Source: NAK82 sp036172345 (GTDB taxonomy: Bacteria > Chloroflexota > Anaerolineae > 4572-78 > NAK82). Taken from it: DNA of 25,926 nucleotides. Within the stretch, counting starts at the first letter, position 1. Each line of letters begins with the position of its first letter. A model generated the notes under the pieces. It had not been told where the DNA came from and searched no databases. It worked only from the letters and a program-made list of their open reading frames with translations. The stretch spans positions 1-25,926 of the forward strand of contig JASFBB010000324.1 in the NCBI GenBank assembly GCA_036172345.1, written 5' to 3'. The position numbers were made by a program, and so were the translations under genes. Positions 6,250 through 14,296 of the stretch are shown in pieces.

Positions 6250-6831
6250 ATGAGCATCAAGCCCGACCATTGGATCGAGAAGATGGCTTTGGAACACAGG
6301 ATGATCGAGCCATTTGAGCCTAAACAGGTCAGTGCAGGAGTCGTGTCCTATGGCTTGTCTTCATATGGATATGACATCCGCGTAGCGGACGAGTTTAAGA
6401 TATTCACCAATGTATTCACAACGGTGGTGGACCCCAAGCATTTCGACGACCGCTCGTTTGTGGAGTTCAAAGGTGAGATCTGCACCATCCCCCCCAACTC
6501 GTTCGCATTGGCGCGCACGGTCGAGTATTTTCGCATTCCCCGCGATGTGCTGACCATCTGCGTGGGCAAATCCACCTATGCGCGTTGTGGTATCATCGTC
6601 AATGTCACCCCATTTGAGCCGGAATGGGAGGGTTATGCCACACTCGAAATCTCAAACACAACCCCCTTGCCGGCGCGCATCTATGCCAATGAGGGGATTG
6701 CCCAGGTCATCTTTTTCCAGGCAAGTGAGGTGTGTCGGGTGTCATATGCCGATAAAAAGGGTAGATACCAGCGCCAGATGGGCATCACATTGCCCCAAGT
6801 GACCCCAAACGCTGCAGCCAGCCGTCCCTAG
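6250..6831 (+). CDS. dcd: dCTP deaminase
   Basis: 193 residues from the ATG at 6250, the usual length of the family; a GTG at 6247 is the alternative, and AGGGGG at 6234-6239 serves either. The enzyme deaminates dCTP to dUTP, supplying dUMP for thymidylate synthesis; the bifunctional type also hydrolyses the triphosphate. Seen in the sequence: SSYGYDIRVADEFKIF near the N-terminus, GKSTYARCGIIVNVTPFEPEWEGYATLEISN (with the Ser, Arg and catalytic Glu of the active site, given here as a block around residues 108-138) and EGIAQVIFF. It acts as a trimer in known members. The stop codon abuts the next ATG (TAGATG), so rnz is translationally coupled. Confidence 0.95.
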   Translation: MSIKPDHWIEKMALEHRMIEPFEPKQVSAGVVSYGLSSYGYDIRVADEFKIFTNVFTTVVDPKHFDDRSFVEFKGEICTIPPNSFALARTVEYFRIPRDVLTICVGKSTYARCGIIVNVTPFEPEWEGYATLEISNTTPLPARIYANEGIAQVIFFQASEVCRVSYADKKGRYQRQMGITLPQVTPNAAASRP

Positions 6832-7749
6832 ATGTTTGAAATCGTCTTTCTCGGCACATCCGCAAGCGCGCCCAGCGTCCACCGTGGGCTGTCCTCCCAG
6901 GTGGTCCTCTACAACGAACACCGTTTCTTGATCGACTGCGGTGAGGGCACCCAGCGCCAGCTGTTGAAAAGCGGCCTGGGCTTCAAGCGACTGGACAAAA
7001 TCTTGATCACTCACGGTCACCTGGATCACATTCTCGGCCTGGGTGGCCTGATCTCCACCTTTAGTCGCTGGGAAGCGATCGAACATGTAGAGATTTACGC
7101 AGGTCACTGGGCGTTGGAACGTGTGAGAGATTTGCTCCTGGGTGTGGTATTACGGGGTGAACGCACTTCATTGCGCATTGACTTCATCCCGCTTGAGCCG
7201 GGAATTCTGATGGAAGACAGCAAATTCCAGTTGCGCGTGTTCCCTGTCTCACACCGTGGCCCGGATTGCTATGGTTTTTCATTTGAGGAGAAACCCCACC
7301 GCCCTTTTCTGGTGGAAAAGGCAGAAGCATTGGGGGTGCCCGCCGGACCAGAGCGCAGCCAGCTGGTACGTGGGAACAGCATCACCCTGAAAGATGGACG
7401 CATCGTCACCCCTGACCAGGTGTTAGGTGAACCTATTCCTGGGGCCAAGCTGGTCTTTGTGGGTGATGCCGGGCGCACGGATAATTTGGTACACGAGGTG
7501 GAGGATGCTGACCTGTTGGTAATCGAGGCCACCTATCTGGAGATCGAGGTAGACATAGCGCGCCAGTTCGGACATCTCACCGCCGCCCAAGCCGCCCAGC
7601 TCGCCGCAGAAGCGGAGGTGCGACAATTGTGCCTGACACATATCTCGCGCCGTTATCACGCCAGCGCGGTATTGGCCGAGGCACAGGCCATTTTTCCCAA
7701 TACATGTGTCGCGAACGACTTCGACCACTTCAAAGTCAGCCGCCGCTGA
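6832..7749 (+). CDS. rnz: Ribonuclease Z
   Basis: 305 residues. A metallo-beta-lactamase-fold endonuclease that trims the 3' end of precursor tRNA. The zinc signature is THGHLDHILGL, with His61, His63, Asp65 and His66 (in most RNase Z proteins this reads THLHGDH). The other ligands are FPVSHRGPDCYGF (His), FVGDAGRTDN (Asp) and LCLTHISRRYH (His). FLGTSASAPSVHRG at the start and LVEKAEALGVPAGPERSQLV in the middle are typical of tRNase Z rather than other beta-lactamase-fold hydrolases. It begins directly at the stop of dcd, and a terminator follows 30 bases after its end, so dcd and rnz form a two-gene operon. Confidence 0.93.
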   Translation: MFEIVFLGTSASAPSVHRGLSSQVVLYNEHRFLIDCGEGTQRQLLKSGLGFKRLDKILITHGHLDHILGLGGLISTFSRWEAIEHVEIYAGHWALERVRDLLLGVVLRGERTSLRIDFIPLEPGILMEDSKFQLRVFPVSHRGPDCYGFSFEEKPHRPFLVEKAEALGVPAGPERSQLVRGNSITLKDGRIVTPDQVLGEPIPGAKLVFVGDAGRTDNLVHEVEDADLLVIEATYLEIEVDIARQFGHLTAAQAAQLAAEAEVRQLCLTHISRRYHASAVLAEAQAIFPNTCVANDFDHFKVSRR

Positions 7750-7778
7750 GCGCTTCGACGAGATGTACGAGAGCGGTG

Positions 7779-7809
7779 TATCGTGAGAATTGGATCACGA
7801 TAAATTTTT
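7779..7809 (+). terminator. Terminator after rnz
   Basis: A perfect 8-bp inverted repeat, TATCGTGA (7779-7786) and TCACGATA (7795-7802), with an 8-base loop, followed by AATTTTT. The stem is AT-rich, so termination may be partial. Confidence 0.55.
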
Positions 7810-7840
7810 GTGCAGGGATTATCCCTTGGAACGTGGCTGT

Positions 7841-8668
7841 ATGAAGATTCAACTGATTGCCCTTGATCTGGATGGCACATTGGTGGGGCGCCCGCTGTTG
7901 ATACCAGAGCGCAACCGACTTGCGCTTCGAGCGGCAATGGCACGGGGCTGTCGGGTGACCATTGCCACTGGGCGTTCGCTCGTGCCCACGGATCGCTTTG
8001 CACGCGAGCTGGAGCTAAACGCGCCGCTGATTTTATACCAAGGCGCATTGATCCAGGACTACCGGGATGGTACTATTATCCACCGTCAGACGTTGCCATT
8101 GCCCTTGGCACGCGAGATCGCTGCCTTCGCTGCCGCTCGGCAGTGGACGACACAAGTGCATGTTGAAGATGGCACTGCGTTCACCACCCGCTCTAATCCA
8201 CTCATCGCCCGTATGCAAGCCATCACCGGAGTGCCCGCTACGCCTGTGGACGATCTGACAGCCTGGCTTGAGCGCCCGCCGCTCAAGTTCCTCTTCCTAG
8301 AGACACCAGAGGGAATCCTCGAGCTGATCCGAGAGCTGCGCGAACGTTTTGACGGCCATGTGAATGTGGTGCGTTCGCACGATTTGATCGTGGAGGTCAC
8401 CGCTCCGCAGGTGTCCAAAGGGCATGCGCTGGCAATTCTAGCAGCACATTTGGGCATTCCGCGCGCTGCTACGCTGGCAATGGGAGACCACGATAACGAT
8501 GCCGAGATGTTGGCCTGGGCAGGTCTGGGCATCGCAATGCACAATGCCAGCCCTGCGGCCCAGGCCGCTGCCGATATCGTCGCACCATTCCAACCATCAC
8601 CCAACGGACACGACGAAGCGGTCGCCTGGGCGGTTGAGAAATTCGTCCTGGATACGACCACAGGCTAG
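7841..8668 (+). CDS. Cof-type HAD-superfamily phosphatase
   Basis: 275 residues from the ATG at 7841; a longer frame from 7790 would begin inside the rnz terminator and adds 17 residues without homology. HAD motifs in order: ALDLDGTLV (Asp9 nucleophile, Asp11), TIATGRS, VSKGHAL (Lys) and MGDHDNDAEML (acidic Mg ligands). The cap between motifs II and III is of the Cof (C2B) kind. Such enzymes dephosphorylate sugar phosphates, flavin or nucleotide intermediates; the substrate here is unknown. Only two bases separate it from the next gene, so it probably leads the cell-surface operon. No clear promoter is visible in front of it, and read-through from rnz is possible. Confidence 0.9.
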   Translation: MKIQLIALDLDGTLVGRPLLIPERNRLALRAAMARGCRVTIATGRSLVPTDRFARELELNAPLILYQGALIQDYRDGTIIHRQTLPLPLAREIAAFAAARQWTTQVHVEDGTAFTTRSNPLIARMQAITGVPATPVDDLTAWLERPPLKFLFLETPEGILELIRELRERFDGHVNVVRSHDLIVEVTAPQVSKGHALAILAAHLGIPRAATLAMGDHDNDAEMLAWAGLGIAMHNASPAAQAAADIVAPFQPSPNGHDEAVAWAVEKFVLDTTTG

Positions 8669-8670
8669 AT

Positions 8671-9843
8671 ATGCGTATCGGGATTGATGCCAGCCGTGCT
8701 GCCCGTTCAGAGCAGACCGGCACCGAAATCTATTCCTTTTACCTCATCCGCGCTCTGTTGCATGTCCGGCAGGAGCATCATGTAATCCTGTATTCCCCTC
8801 AAGAGCTACCCGCCGACATGCTGCCTGAAACGAGTGCAGACGAGACAAACTTGCCGCAAATTGGCTCCTCAGGCGCCGATGCGAAAGGATGGACGCTGCG
8901 CATCCTCCCCTTCCCGCGTCTTTGGACCCACGTTCGGCTCAATTGGGAGCTGCGGCGTCATCCCCCCGATTTGCTTTTTATACCGGCCCATGTGATGCCG
9001 ATAGCGTGTCCGGTTCCGACGGTGGTCACCGTCCATGATCTAGGCTACCTGTACTATCCCAAGACACATCGTGCTTTTGATCGTTGGTACCTGCACTGGA
9101 GCACACGTCGCCATGTGCGTTTGGCAGCATATATCGTCGCCGACTCAGAAACGACACGGCAAGACTTGGCCCGACATTACGGGGCAGATCTCTCGCACGT
9201 GCGAGTGATATACCCCGGCTGCGATGAAACGCTGCGGCGCGTTGAAGACCCACAAGTCATCGCTGCCACCAGGGCACGTTATCACGTCCAAGGCGATTAC
9301 TTACTGTACCTGGGCACATTGCAGCCGCGCAAGAATTTGGCTCGGCTGATCGAAGCATTTGCGCGGGCTAATCTACCATGGAGCTCCGCGGAGCACGGAG
9401 GACTTCAGCTGGTCTTGGCCGGGAAAAAAGGGTGGGATTATGATGGACTGGTGCGGTTGGCCAATCGTATGGGACTGCAGAACCGGGTTATCTTTCCCGG
9501 TTACGTAGCGCCTGAAGACAAAGCGGCACTCCTCAGCGGCGCCAAAGCGCTGGTCTTTCCTTCTCTCTATGAGGGGTTTGGAATGCCTATATTGGAGGCG
9601 ATGGTCTGTGGTGTGCCCGTGTTGACCTCGCATGTGTCCTCGCTGCCTGAAGTGGCGGATGACGCCGCTGTATTGGTGGACCCCTTGAACGTTGACAGCA
9701 TTGCTGCCGGTCTGAAGCAAATCGCTTATCAACCTGACCTGTGTCGCATGCTGGTCGAAAAGGGTTACCGCCAAGCACGGAAATTCTCATGGGAAAACGC
9801 TGCCCGACAATTGTGGGAGGTGTTCGATTCAGTACGTCGCTGA
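8671..9843 (+). CDS. GT4-family glycosyltransferase
   Basis: 390 residues with a GT-B fold. The N-terminus MRIGIDASRAARSEQTGTEIYS is typical of GT4 enzymes that bind acceptor near the Gly-rich loop. The C-terminal donor domain shows LLYLGTLQPRKNLARLIEAF, GYVAPEDKAALLSGAKALVFPS and EGFGMPILEAMVCGVPVL, the E-x7-E signature. It should transfer a sugar from a nucleotide-sugar to a lipid-linked or polysaccharide acceptor at the cytoplasmic face of the membrane. There is no transmembrane segment. It is followed one base later by a WecG/TagA-type transferase and then MurJ, which places it in lipid-linked glycan assembly. Sugar and acceptor are not readable. Confidence 0.9.
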   Translation: MRIGIDASRAARSEQTGTEIYSFYLIRALLHVRQEHHVILYSPQELPADMLPETSADETNLPQIGSSGADAKGWTLRILPFPRLWTHVRLNWELRRHPPDLLFIPAHVMPIACPVPTVVTVHDLGYLYYPKTHRAFDRWYLHWSTRRHVRLAAYIVADSETTRQDLARHYGADLSHVRVIYPGCDETLRRVEDPQVIAATRARYHVQGDYLLYLGTLQPRKNLARLIEAFARANLPWSSAEHGGLQLVLAGKKGWDYDGLVRLANRMGLQNRVIFPGYVAPEDKAALLSGAKALVFPSLYEGFGMPILEAMVCGVPVLTSHVSSLPEVADDAAVLVDPLNVDSIAAGLKQIAYQPDLCRMLVEKGYRQARKFSWENAARQLWEVFDSVRR

Positions 9844-9844
9844 T

Positions 9845-10609
9845 TTGCCGTCCGTGTACATTCTGGGTGTGCGCGTGGATTGCGTCACTTTTCAGCAGAC
9901 GTTGGAGCTGATCGAGACATTCATCGCCCAGGGCACTCCACGCCAGATCGTCACGGTCAACCCTGAATTTGTGATGCTCGCCCAACGCAACGCCGAGTTT
10001 CGGAAGGTTATCAATCAGAGTGCGTTGGCGTTGCCCGATGGGATAGGGGTGTGGTGGGCAAGCCGTCACCTAGGTCGTCCCGTGCCGGAGCGTGTGCCGG
10101 GCGTGGACCTCGTGGTACGCCTGGCCCAACTCTCAGCGGGCAAAGGTTACCGGATGTATTTCCTCGGGGCCATGCCGGGTGTGGCCGCGCGTGCCGCTGC
10201 CGTGTTGCAGACCCGCTTCCCCGGCGCCACTGTAGTGGGCAGCTATCCGGGTTCGCCTCGTATCGAGGAAAATGCGGCGATCGTCCAGCGCATTCGTATG
10301 CAACACCCCGACATTCTCTTCGTCGCCTTCGGCGCCCCGGCACAGGACTTGTGGATCGCGCGAAATCTGGAAGCACTGGAAGTGCCGGTGTGTATGGGAG
10401 TGGGGGGGTCCTTCGATTATATTGCCGGTGTACACCCATTGGCACCTCAATGGATGCGCAAAGTTGGGCTGGAGTGGTTCTATAGGCTAATCACCCAACC
10501 ATGGCGTTGGCGCCGCATGCTCGCTCTGCCTCTTTTCGCGTGGCACGTGTTATGGAGCAAGCCGAACTGGAAGAAGGATCACTCTGCCGATCACCTATCT
10601 CGCCCGTAG
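9845..10609 (+). CDS. WecG/TagA/CpsF-family glycosyltransferase
   Basis: 254 residues, probably starting with TTG at 9845, one base after the GT4 stop; a GTG at 9854 is the alternative. The start fits the family opening (VYILGVRVD). Family marks: TVNPEFVMLAQRNAEFR, ALPDGIGVWWASR (conserved Asp), PERVPGVDLV, YFLGAMPGVAARAA, DILFVAFGAPAQDLWI and GVGGSFDYIAGVHPLAPQWM. Members (GT26) add N-acetylmannosamine or its uronic acid to undecaprenyl-linked GlcNAc in wall teichoic acid, enterobacterial common antigen and exopolysaccharides. The C-terminal PWRWRRMLALPLFAWHVLW is basic and hydrophobic and may attach it to the membrane. Its position between a GT4 enzyme and MurJ supports a role in surface polymer synthesis. 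Confidence 0.9.
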   Translation: MPSVYILGVRVDCVTFQQTLELIETFIAQGTPRQIVTVNPEFVMLAQRNAEFRKVINQSALALPDGIGVWWASRHLGRPVPERVPGVDLVVRLAQLSAGKGYRMYFLGAMPGVAARAAAVLQTRFPGATVVGSYPGSPRIEENAAIVQRIRMQHPDILFVAFGAPAQDLWIARNLEALEVPVCMGVGGSFDYIAGVHPLAPQWMRKVGLEWFYRLITQPWRWRRMLALPLFAWHVLWSKPNWKKDHSADHLSRP

Positions 10610-10620
10610 GCCAGGCCATT

Positions 10621-12252
10621 ATGTCCGAGGACGTGCAGGCATTCGAACGATCACCAGCACACGAGACCAGTATCGCTGGAGCAGCCTCGCTGATTGCCCT
10701 GGGCAATGTTGCCAGTCGTGTGCTGGGGCTCCTCAGGGAGATGACCATCGCCTATCTCTTCGGCGCAAGCGGGTTGGTCTCCGCCTTCGAGGTGGCCAGC
10801 CGTGTGCCCCGAATGCTGTTCGACCTGCTCATTGACGGGTTGGTGAGCAGTGCGCTGGTGCCCGTTTTTTCCGAACTGGCAGAGCGTGACCGCTCCGAGC
10901 TGTGGCGCGTCGCCAGTGTGATGCTCAGCTTGGCCACCCTTCTAATGAGCTCAGCGCTGCTCGTGATGGAAGTAGGAGCACACCAGATCGCCTGGCTGAT
11001 GTCGGGAGGGTTCGACACGCAGTTGCTGCAAACCACCGCGCATCTGATGCGCCTGACCTCGCCGGCGGTGATCTTCCTCAGCCTCTCCGGCATCACTACT
11101 GGCCTGCTTTATGCACTCAAGCGCTTCACTCTGCCTGCATTTGCGGTTGCTGTCTTCAATGCCAGCCTCGTGCTGGTGGCATTGATATTGACCGGATGGT
11201 TGGGACTCGGCGTCGAAAGTCTGGCGGTGGGTATGGTGATTGGTTCGGCGGCTCAGGTCGCATTGCAGCTGCCAGGGCTGCGCGGAGCACAGCTGCGCTT
11301 CGATGTGAATCTACGGCATCCCATGTTGCGACGGATCGTGAAGCTGTACGCCCCCGTCGTGCTCGGCCTGGTGATCAGCCAGGTGGGCATTGTCATTGAT
11401 CGCAATCTGGCCAGCCGCACCGGAGAACAGAGCATCGCGTGGATGCGCTACGCCACCACGGTTGTACAGTTTCCACTGGGACTGGTGTCGGCCGCGATTG
11501 CAATGGCCATCCTCCCTACGTTAAGTCGGCTTACAAGCCTGCCGAACCTCGCTCCTAACATGGAGCCGAGCATGAAATATGCTCCAGAGTTTGCCGAGAC
11601 ACTGATCCGGGGCATCCGAATGGTGTTGGTGCTGATCTTGCCCGCCGTTGTCGGACTGTTCACCATCGCAGAGCCATTAGTTGCTCTGGTTTTCCAGCAC
11701 GGCGACTTCACCGCTTATGATACACAGCAAACAGCACTGGCATTACGCCTCTACCTGCTTGGCACAACATTTGCCGCAATCGATCTACCATTGGTGTTCG
11801 CGTTCTACGCGCGCCAGAATACCCTCACCCCCGCACTGGTGGGTGTGCTAGGCGTGGTCGTTTACCTGATGGTTGCGTCGGCGCCTGCCCTCTTTCGCGC
11901 ATTGCGCATGACCGATCTGGTGCTTGCGAACTCGGCACAATTGACGGCACACGCTATGGTGATGTTGTGGTTGACGCACCGCGAGGTACCACTGGGGGGG
12001 TATCGTTTGGGATATACCATTGTGAGGGTATTGCCAGCCGCTCTTGTTATGGGAGCTTTGACCTACTTTGTACGGCTTCAGCTCCATTCTTATTTCCCGG
12101 GGAGAACTATCCTGGAGCAGCTTCTCATTGTTGCGAGTGCCGCTGTGGCAGGCTGTGGCGTTTATGGCGGGTTGCTGATCGTCTTGCGCGTGGAGGAAGT
12201 GCACATGCTGCTGGGCCTGATGCGACGCCCATTTGCACATTTGATGCGGTAA
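10621..12252 (+). CDS. murJ: MurJ/MviN-type lipid flippase
   Basis: 543 residues from the ATG at 10621, 11 bases after the previous stop; frames reaching back to 10501 overlap the preceding gene and add no homologous sequence. Around 14 hydrophobic segments are visible. The N-terminal block SRVLGLLREMTIAYLFGASG, then VSAFEVASRVPRMLFDLLIDG and SSALVPVFSEL, is the MviN/MurJ signature. MurJ flips lipid II, the undecaprenyl-linked peptidoglycan precursor, across the inner membrane. The MOP superfamily also contains exporters of other lipid-linked sugars, and with two glycosyltransferases beside it this copy might handle a surface polysaccharide. Many Chloroflexota carry several MurJ paralogues, so essential cell-wall duty is not proved by this sequence. 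Confidence 0.92.
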   Translation: MSEDVQAFERSPAHETSIAGAASLIALGNVASRVLGLLREMTIAYLFGASGLVSAFEVASRVPRMLFDLLIDGLVSSALVPVFSELAERDRSELWRVASVMLSLATLLMSSALLVMEVGAHQIAWLMSGGFDTQLLQTTAHLMRLTSPAVIFLSLSGITTGLLYALKRFTLPAFAVAVFNASLVLVALILTGWLGLGVESLAVGMVIGSAAQVALQLPGLRGAQLRFDVNLRHPMLRRIVKLYAPVVLGLVISQVGIVIDRNLASRTGEQSIAWMRYATTVVQFPLGLVSAAIAMAILPTLSRLTSLPNLAPNMEPSMKYAPEFAETLIRGIRMVLVLILPAVVGLFTIAEPLVALVFQHGDFTAYDTQQTALALRLYLLGTTFAAIDLPLVFAFYARQNTLTPALVGVLGVVVYLMVASAPALFRALRMTDLVLANSAQLTAHAMVMLWLTHREVPLGGYRLGYTIVRVLPAALVMGALTYFVRLQLHSYFPGRTILEQLLIVASAAVAGCGVYGGLLIVLRVEEVHMLLGLMRRPFAHLMR

Positions 12253-12259
12253 GGCAAGG

Positions 12260-13213
12260 ATGGCAGTCGAACGCCTGGTGATCGTCTTCCTGGATGGGGT
12301 CGGCCTGGGCGAGGGAGATCCTGCTAAAAACCCCCTGGCCCAAGTGAGCATGCCCACGGTGCAATCTCTGCTAGGAGAGGGCCGCTTGATACGCGAAATA
12401 GCCGGAACGGCCACATCTCAAGCAAGCTTGATAGCACTGGACGCGCGCTTGGGCATCCCCGGACTGCCTCAGAGCGGCACCGGCCAGACTACGCTGTTAA
12501 CCGGAGTGAACGCACCCGCACTGTTGGGGTATCATGATGGCCCCTATCCCAACCAACGATTGCGAGCGCTATTGAATCGTAGGAATCTGTTTCGCTCGCT
12601 TGTGATATCTGGTCACTCTGTTGCCTATGCCAATGCCTACACCGATCGCTTCTTGCACCGCGTTGCGCGGGGAACGCAGCGCCTGAGTGCCAACACCCGG
12701 GCGGCGTGGCTGGCCGGCCTCACTCTGCGCGGCGCTCAGGAGCTCCAAGCAGGCAAAGCGGTCTCAGGATTGCTCACTAACGATTACTTCCATCAACAAG
12801 GCTACAGAGTTCCCACCATCACACCGGAGCAAGCAGGTAGGAACCTCGCTTTGTTGGCACAGGAGCATACATTGAGCTATTTCGAATTCTGGATTACAGA
12901 CCTGGCCGGGCATCGACGGAATTGGGAGCTCGCCCTGAGCGTATTACAGCAGCTCGATCGTTTCCTCTCCGGTGTCCTGGAGCACCTCGATCTGAGATGC
13001 TCGTTGGTGCTTGTCATCAGCGACCACGGCAATCTGGAAGATATGAGCACTCCGCGCCATACTCTTAATCCCGCTATGGCCCTGTTGATCGGCGCCGAGC
13101 ACGCCGCGATAGCGACGCAGCTAAACGATCTGAGCGATGTGACACCGACGCTGCTAGCCATCGTGGCACAAGGACAGCACACACGATCAAGCATCCCACC
13201 CTGCCATCTCTGA
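12260..13213 (+). CDS. Small alkaline-phosphatase-superfamily metalloenzyme (phosphoglycerate-mutase-like)
   Basis: 317 residues, 7 bases after murJ. The metal-binding core of cofactor-independent phosphoglycerate mutase and phosphopentomutase is present: FLDGVGLGEGDPAKNP (metal Asp), QSGTGQTTLLTGVNAP (nucleophile Ser/Thr region), WITDLAGHRRN (Asp, His), VISDHGNLEDMSTPRHTLNP (Asp, His, His). It is shorter than phosphopentomutase (about 390) or iPGM (about 510) and lacks a large inserted transferase domain, so it may be a phosphatase or phosphotransferase rather than a mutase. Its place at the end of the surface-glycan run may mean that it acts on a sugar phosphate or phosphorylated lipid carrier; this is inference. 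No terminator is obvious after it. Confidence 0.83.
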   Translation: MAVERLVIVFLDGVGLGEGDPAKNPLAQVSMPTVQSLLGEGRLIREIAGTATSQASLIALDARLGIPGLPQSGTGQTTLLTGVNAPALLGYHDGPYPNQRLRALLNRRNLFRSLVISGHSVAYANAYTDRFLHRVARGTQRLSANTRAAWLAGLTLRGAQELQAGKAVSGLLTNDYFHQQGYRVPTITPEQAGRNLALLAQEHTLSYFEFWITDLAGHRRNWELALSVLQQLDRFLSGVLEHLDLRCSLVLVISDHGNLEDMSTPRHTLNPAMALLIGAEHAAIATQLNDLSDVTPTLLAIVAQGQHTRSSIPPCHL

Positions 13214-13280
13214 GTATTTTCCCTTTTGCGTTATCTTCCCCCATCATTGAAGATCAGAGCCCAAAATTGGCTTCCACTTA

Positions 13281-13309
13281 TTGACAAAGTGTCAGAAGCG
13301 TGCATGAAT
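13281..13309 (+). promoter_or_regulatory. Candidate promoter of the garR-larA pair
   Basis: A perfect -35 TTGACA at 13281-13286, but the hexamer 17 bases downstream (ATGAAT, 13304-13309) is a weak -10. It lies 40 bases before the garR start codon. Confidence 0.35.
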
Positions 13310-13348
13310 CTCTCTGAGGTGTACTAGTCAGCAAGGAGGAAAGGCTCT

Positions 13349-14257
13349 ATGCAACCGCGCGTTGGTTTCATCGGCTTGGGTATTATGGGGCGCCACATGG
13401 CAAACCACCTGCTGAACGCAGGCTATCCGTTGGTGGTGTACGATGTCGTGCCGCAAGCGATGGAAGGGGCACTCCATGCCGGTGCCCAAGCGGGCATCTC
13501 GTGCAAGGATGTGGCGGCACGGAGTGATATCGTCATCTCTATGGTTCCCGACTCGCCCGACGTCGAAGCAGTGGCGTTGGCAGAGGACGGCATCATTGCA
13601 GCAGCTCGGCCCGGGTTGATCTACATCGACATGAGCACCATCGCACCGCAGACGGCCATCAAGGTGGCCGACACATTGGGCAAGAAGGGGGTGCGTTGTC
13701 TCGATGCACCAGTGAGTGGTGGCGAGGTGGGCGCCCGCACGGCCAGCCTCTCCATTATGGTGGGCGGCCCAAAGGATCTGTTCGATGAGGTGTTGCCACT
13801 GTTTCAAGTGATGGGCAAGACAGTGACATATTGTGGCACCCACGGCGCAGGCCAGACGGTCAAAGCCTGCAACCAGATCCAGGTGGCGCTCAATTTTGTC
13901 GGCATGGCCGAGGCATTGGTGTTGGGTGCTAAGGCAGGCGTGGACCCGGCCATCATCCTGAAAGTGCTGAGTGCCGGCTACGCTCAGACGCGCGTGATGG
14001 ATGTGCGTGGTCCCAAAGTGATAAAGGGGGAATTCGAGCCAGGATTCAAGAGCAAGTTTCATTACAAGGACCTGAATATCATTATGGCGACAGCGCGCGA
14101 CCTACAGGTGCCGCTGCCTGCCACAGCCATCGCCCACGAGCTGTTCAGTGCTTTGCTCGCTGCAGGGCGTGGAGAACTTGATCATTCTGCCGTCATCACC
14201 GTGCTGGAGGATTTGGCAGGGGTCCAAGCGCGCACGTCGCAACTCGCCCAAGAGTAA
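13349..14257 (+). CDS. garR: 2-hydroxy-3-oxopropionate reductase / 3-hydroxyisobutyrate dehydrogenase family
   Basis: 302 residues. The start is set by AAGGAGGA (13333-13340). The Rossmann domain begins with VGFIGLGIMGRHMANHLLNAGY (the G-x-G-x2-G NAD(P) loop), followed by MSTIAPQTA, DAPVSGGEVGARTASLSIMV (substrate loop) and GAGQTVKACNQ, with catalytic Lys172 and the neighbouring Asn. The pattern is closest to GarR, which reduces tartronate semialdehyde to glycerate; 3-hydroxyisobutyrate dehydrogenases and other 3-hydroxyacid reductases look alike, so the exact substrate is uncertain. LarA follows 39 bases later, making a small-hydroxyacid pair. The gene symbol is by resemblance. Confidence 0.85.
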   Translation: MQPRVGFIGLGIMGRHMANHLLNAGYPLVVYDVVPQAMEGALHAGAQAGISCKDVAARSDIVISMVPDSPDVEAVALAEDGIIAAARPGLIYIDMSTIAPQTAIKVADTLGKKGVRCLDAPVSGGEVGARTASLSIMVGGPKDLFDEVLPLFQVMGKTVTYCGTHGAGQTVKACNQIQVALNFVGMAEALVLGAKAGVDPAIILKVLSAGYAQTRVMDVRGPKVIKGEFEPGFKSKFHYKDLNIIMATARDLQVPLPATAIAHELFSALLAAGRGELDHSAVITVLEDLAGVQARTSQLAQE

Positions 14258-14296
14258 ACGGCGCGGTCCTTAACAGATGCTGCCGGGAAGAAGGCC

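Noticed and set aside
8086..8661. 191-codon minus-strand ORF
   Set aside because: Antisense to the HAD phosphatase; Ser- and Arg-rich low-complexity translation typical of a shadow frame.
10501..10620. N-terminal extension of MurJ
   Set aside because: It overlaps the end of the WecG-type gene and adds 40 residues without MurJ similarity; the ATG at 10621 fits the gene spacing.
11848..12414. 188-codon minus-strand ORF
   Set aside because: It spans the end of murJ and the start of the next gene in antisense, with no domain signal.
13328..14062. 244-codon minus-strand ORF
   Set aside because: Fully antisense to garR; the His/Cys-rich translation is what a codon-biased sense gene produces on the other strand.
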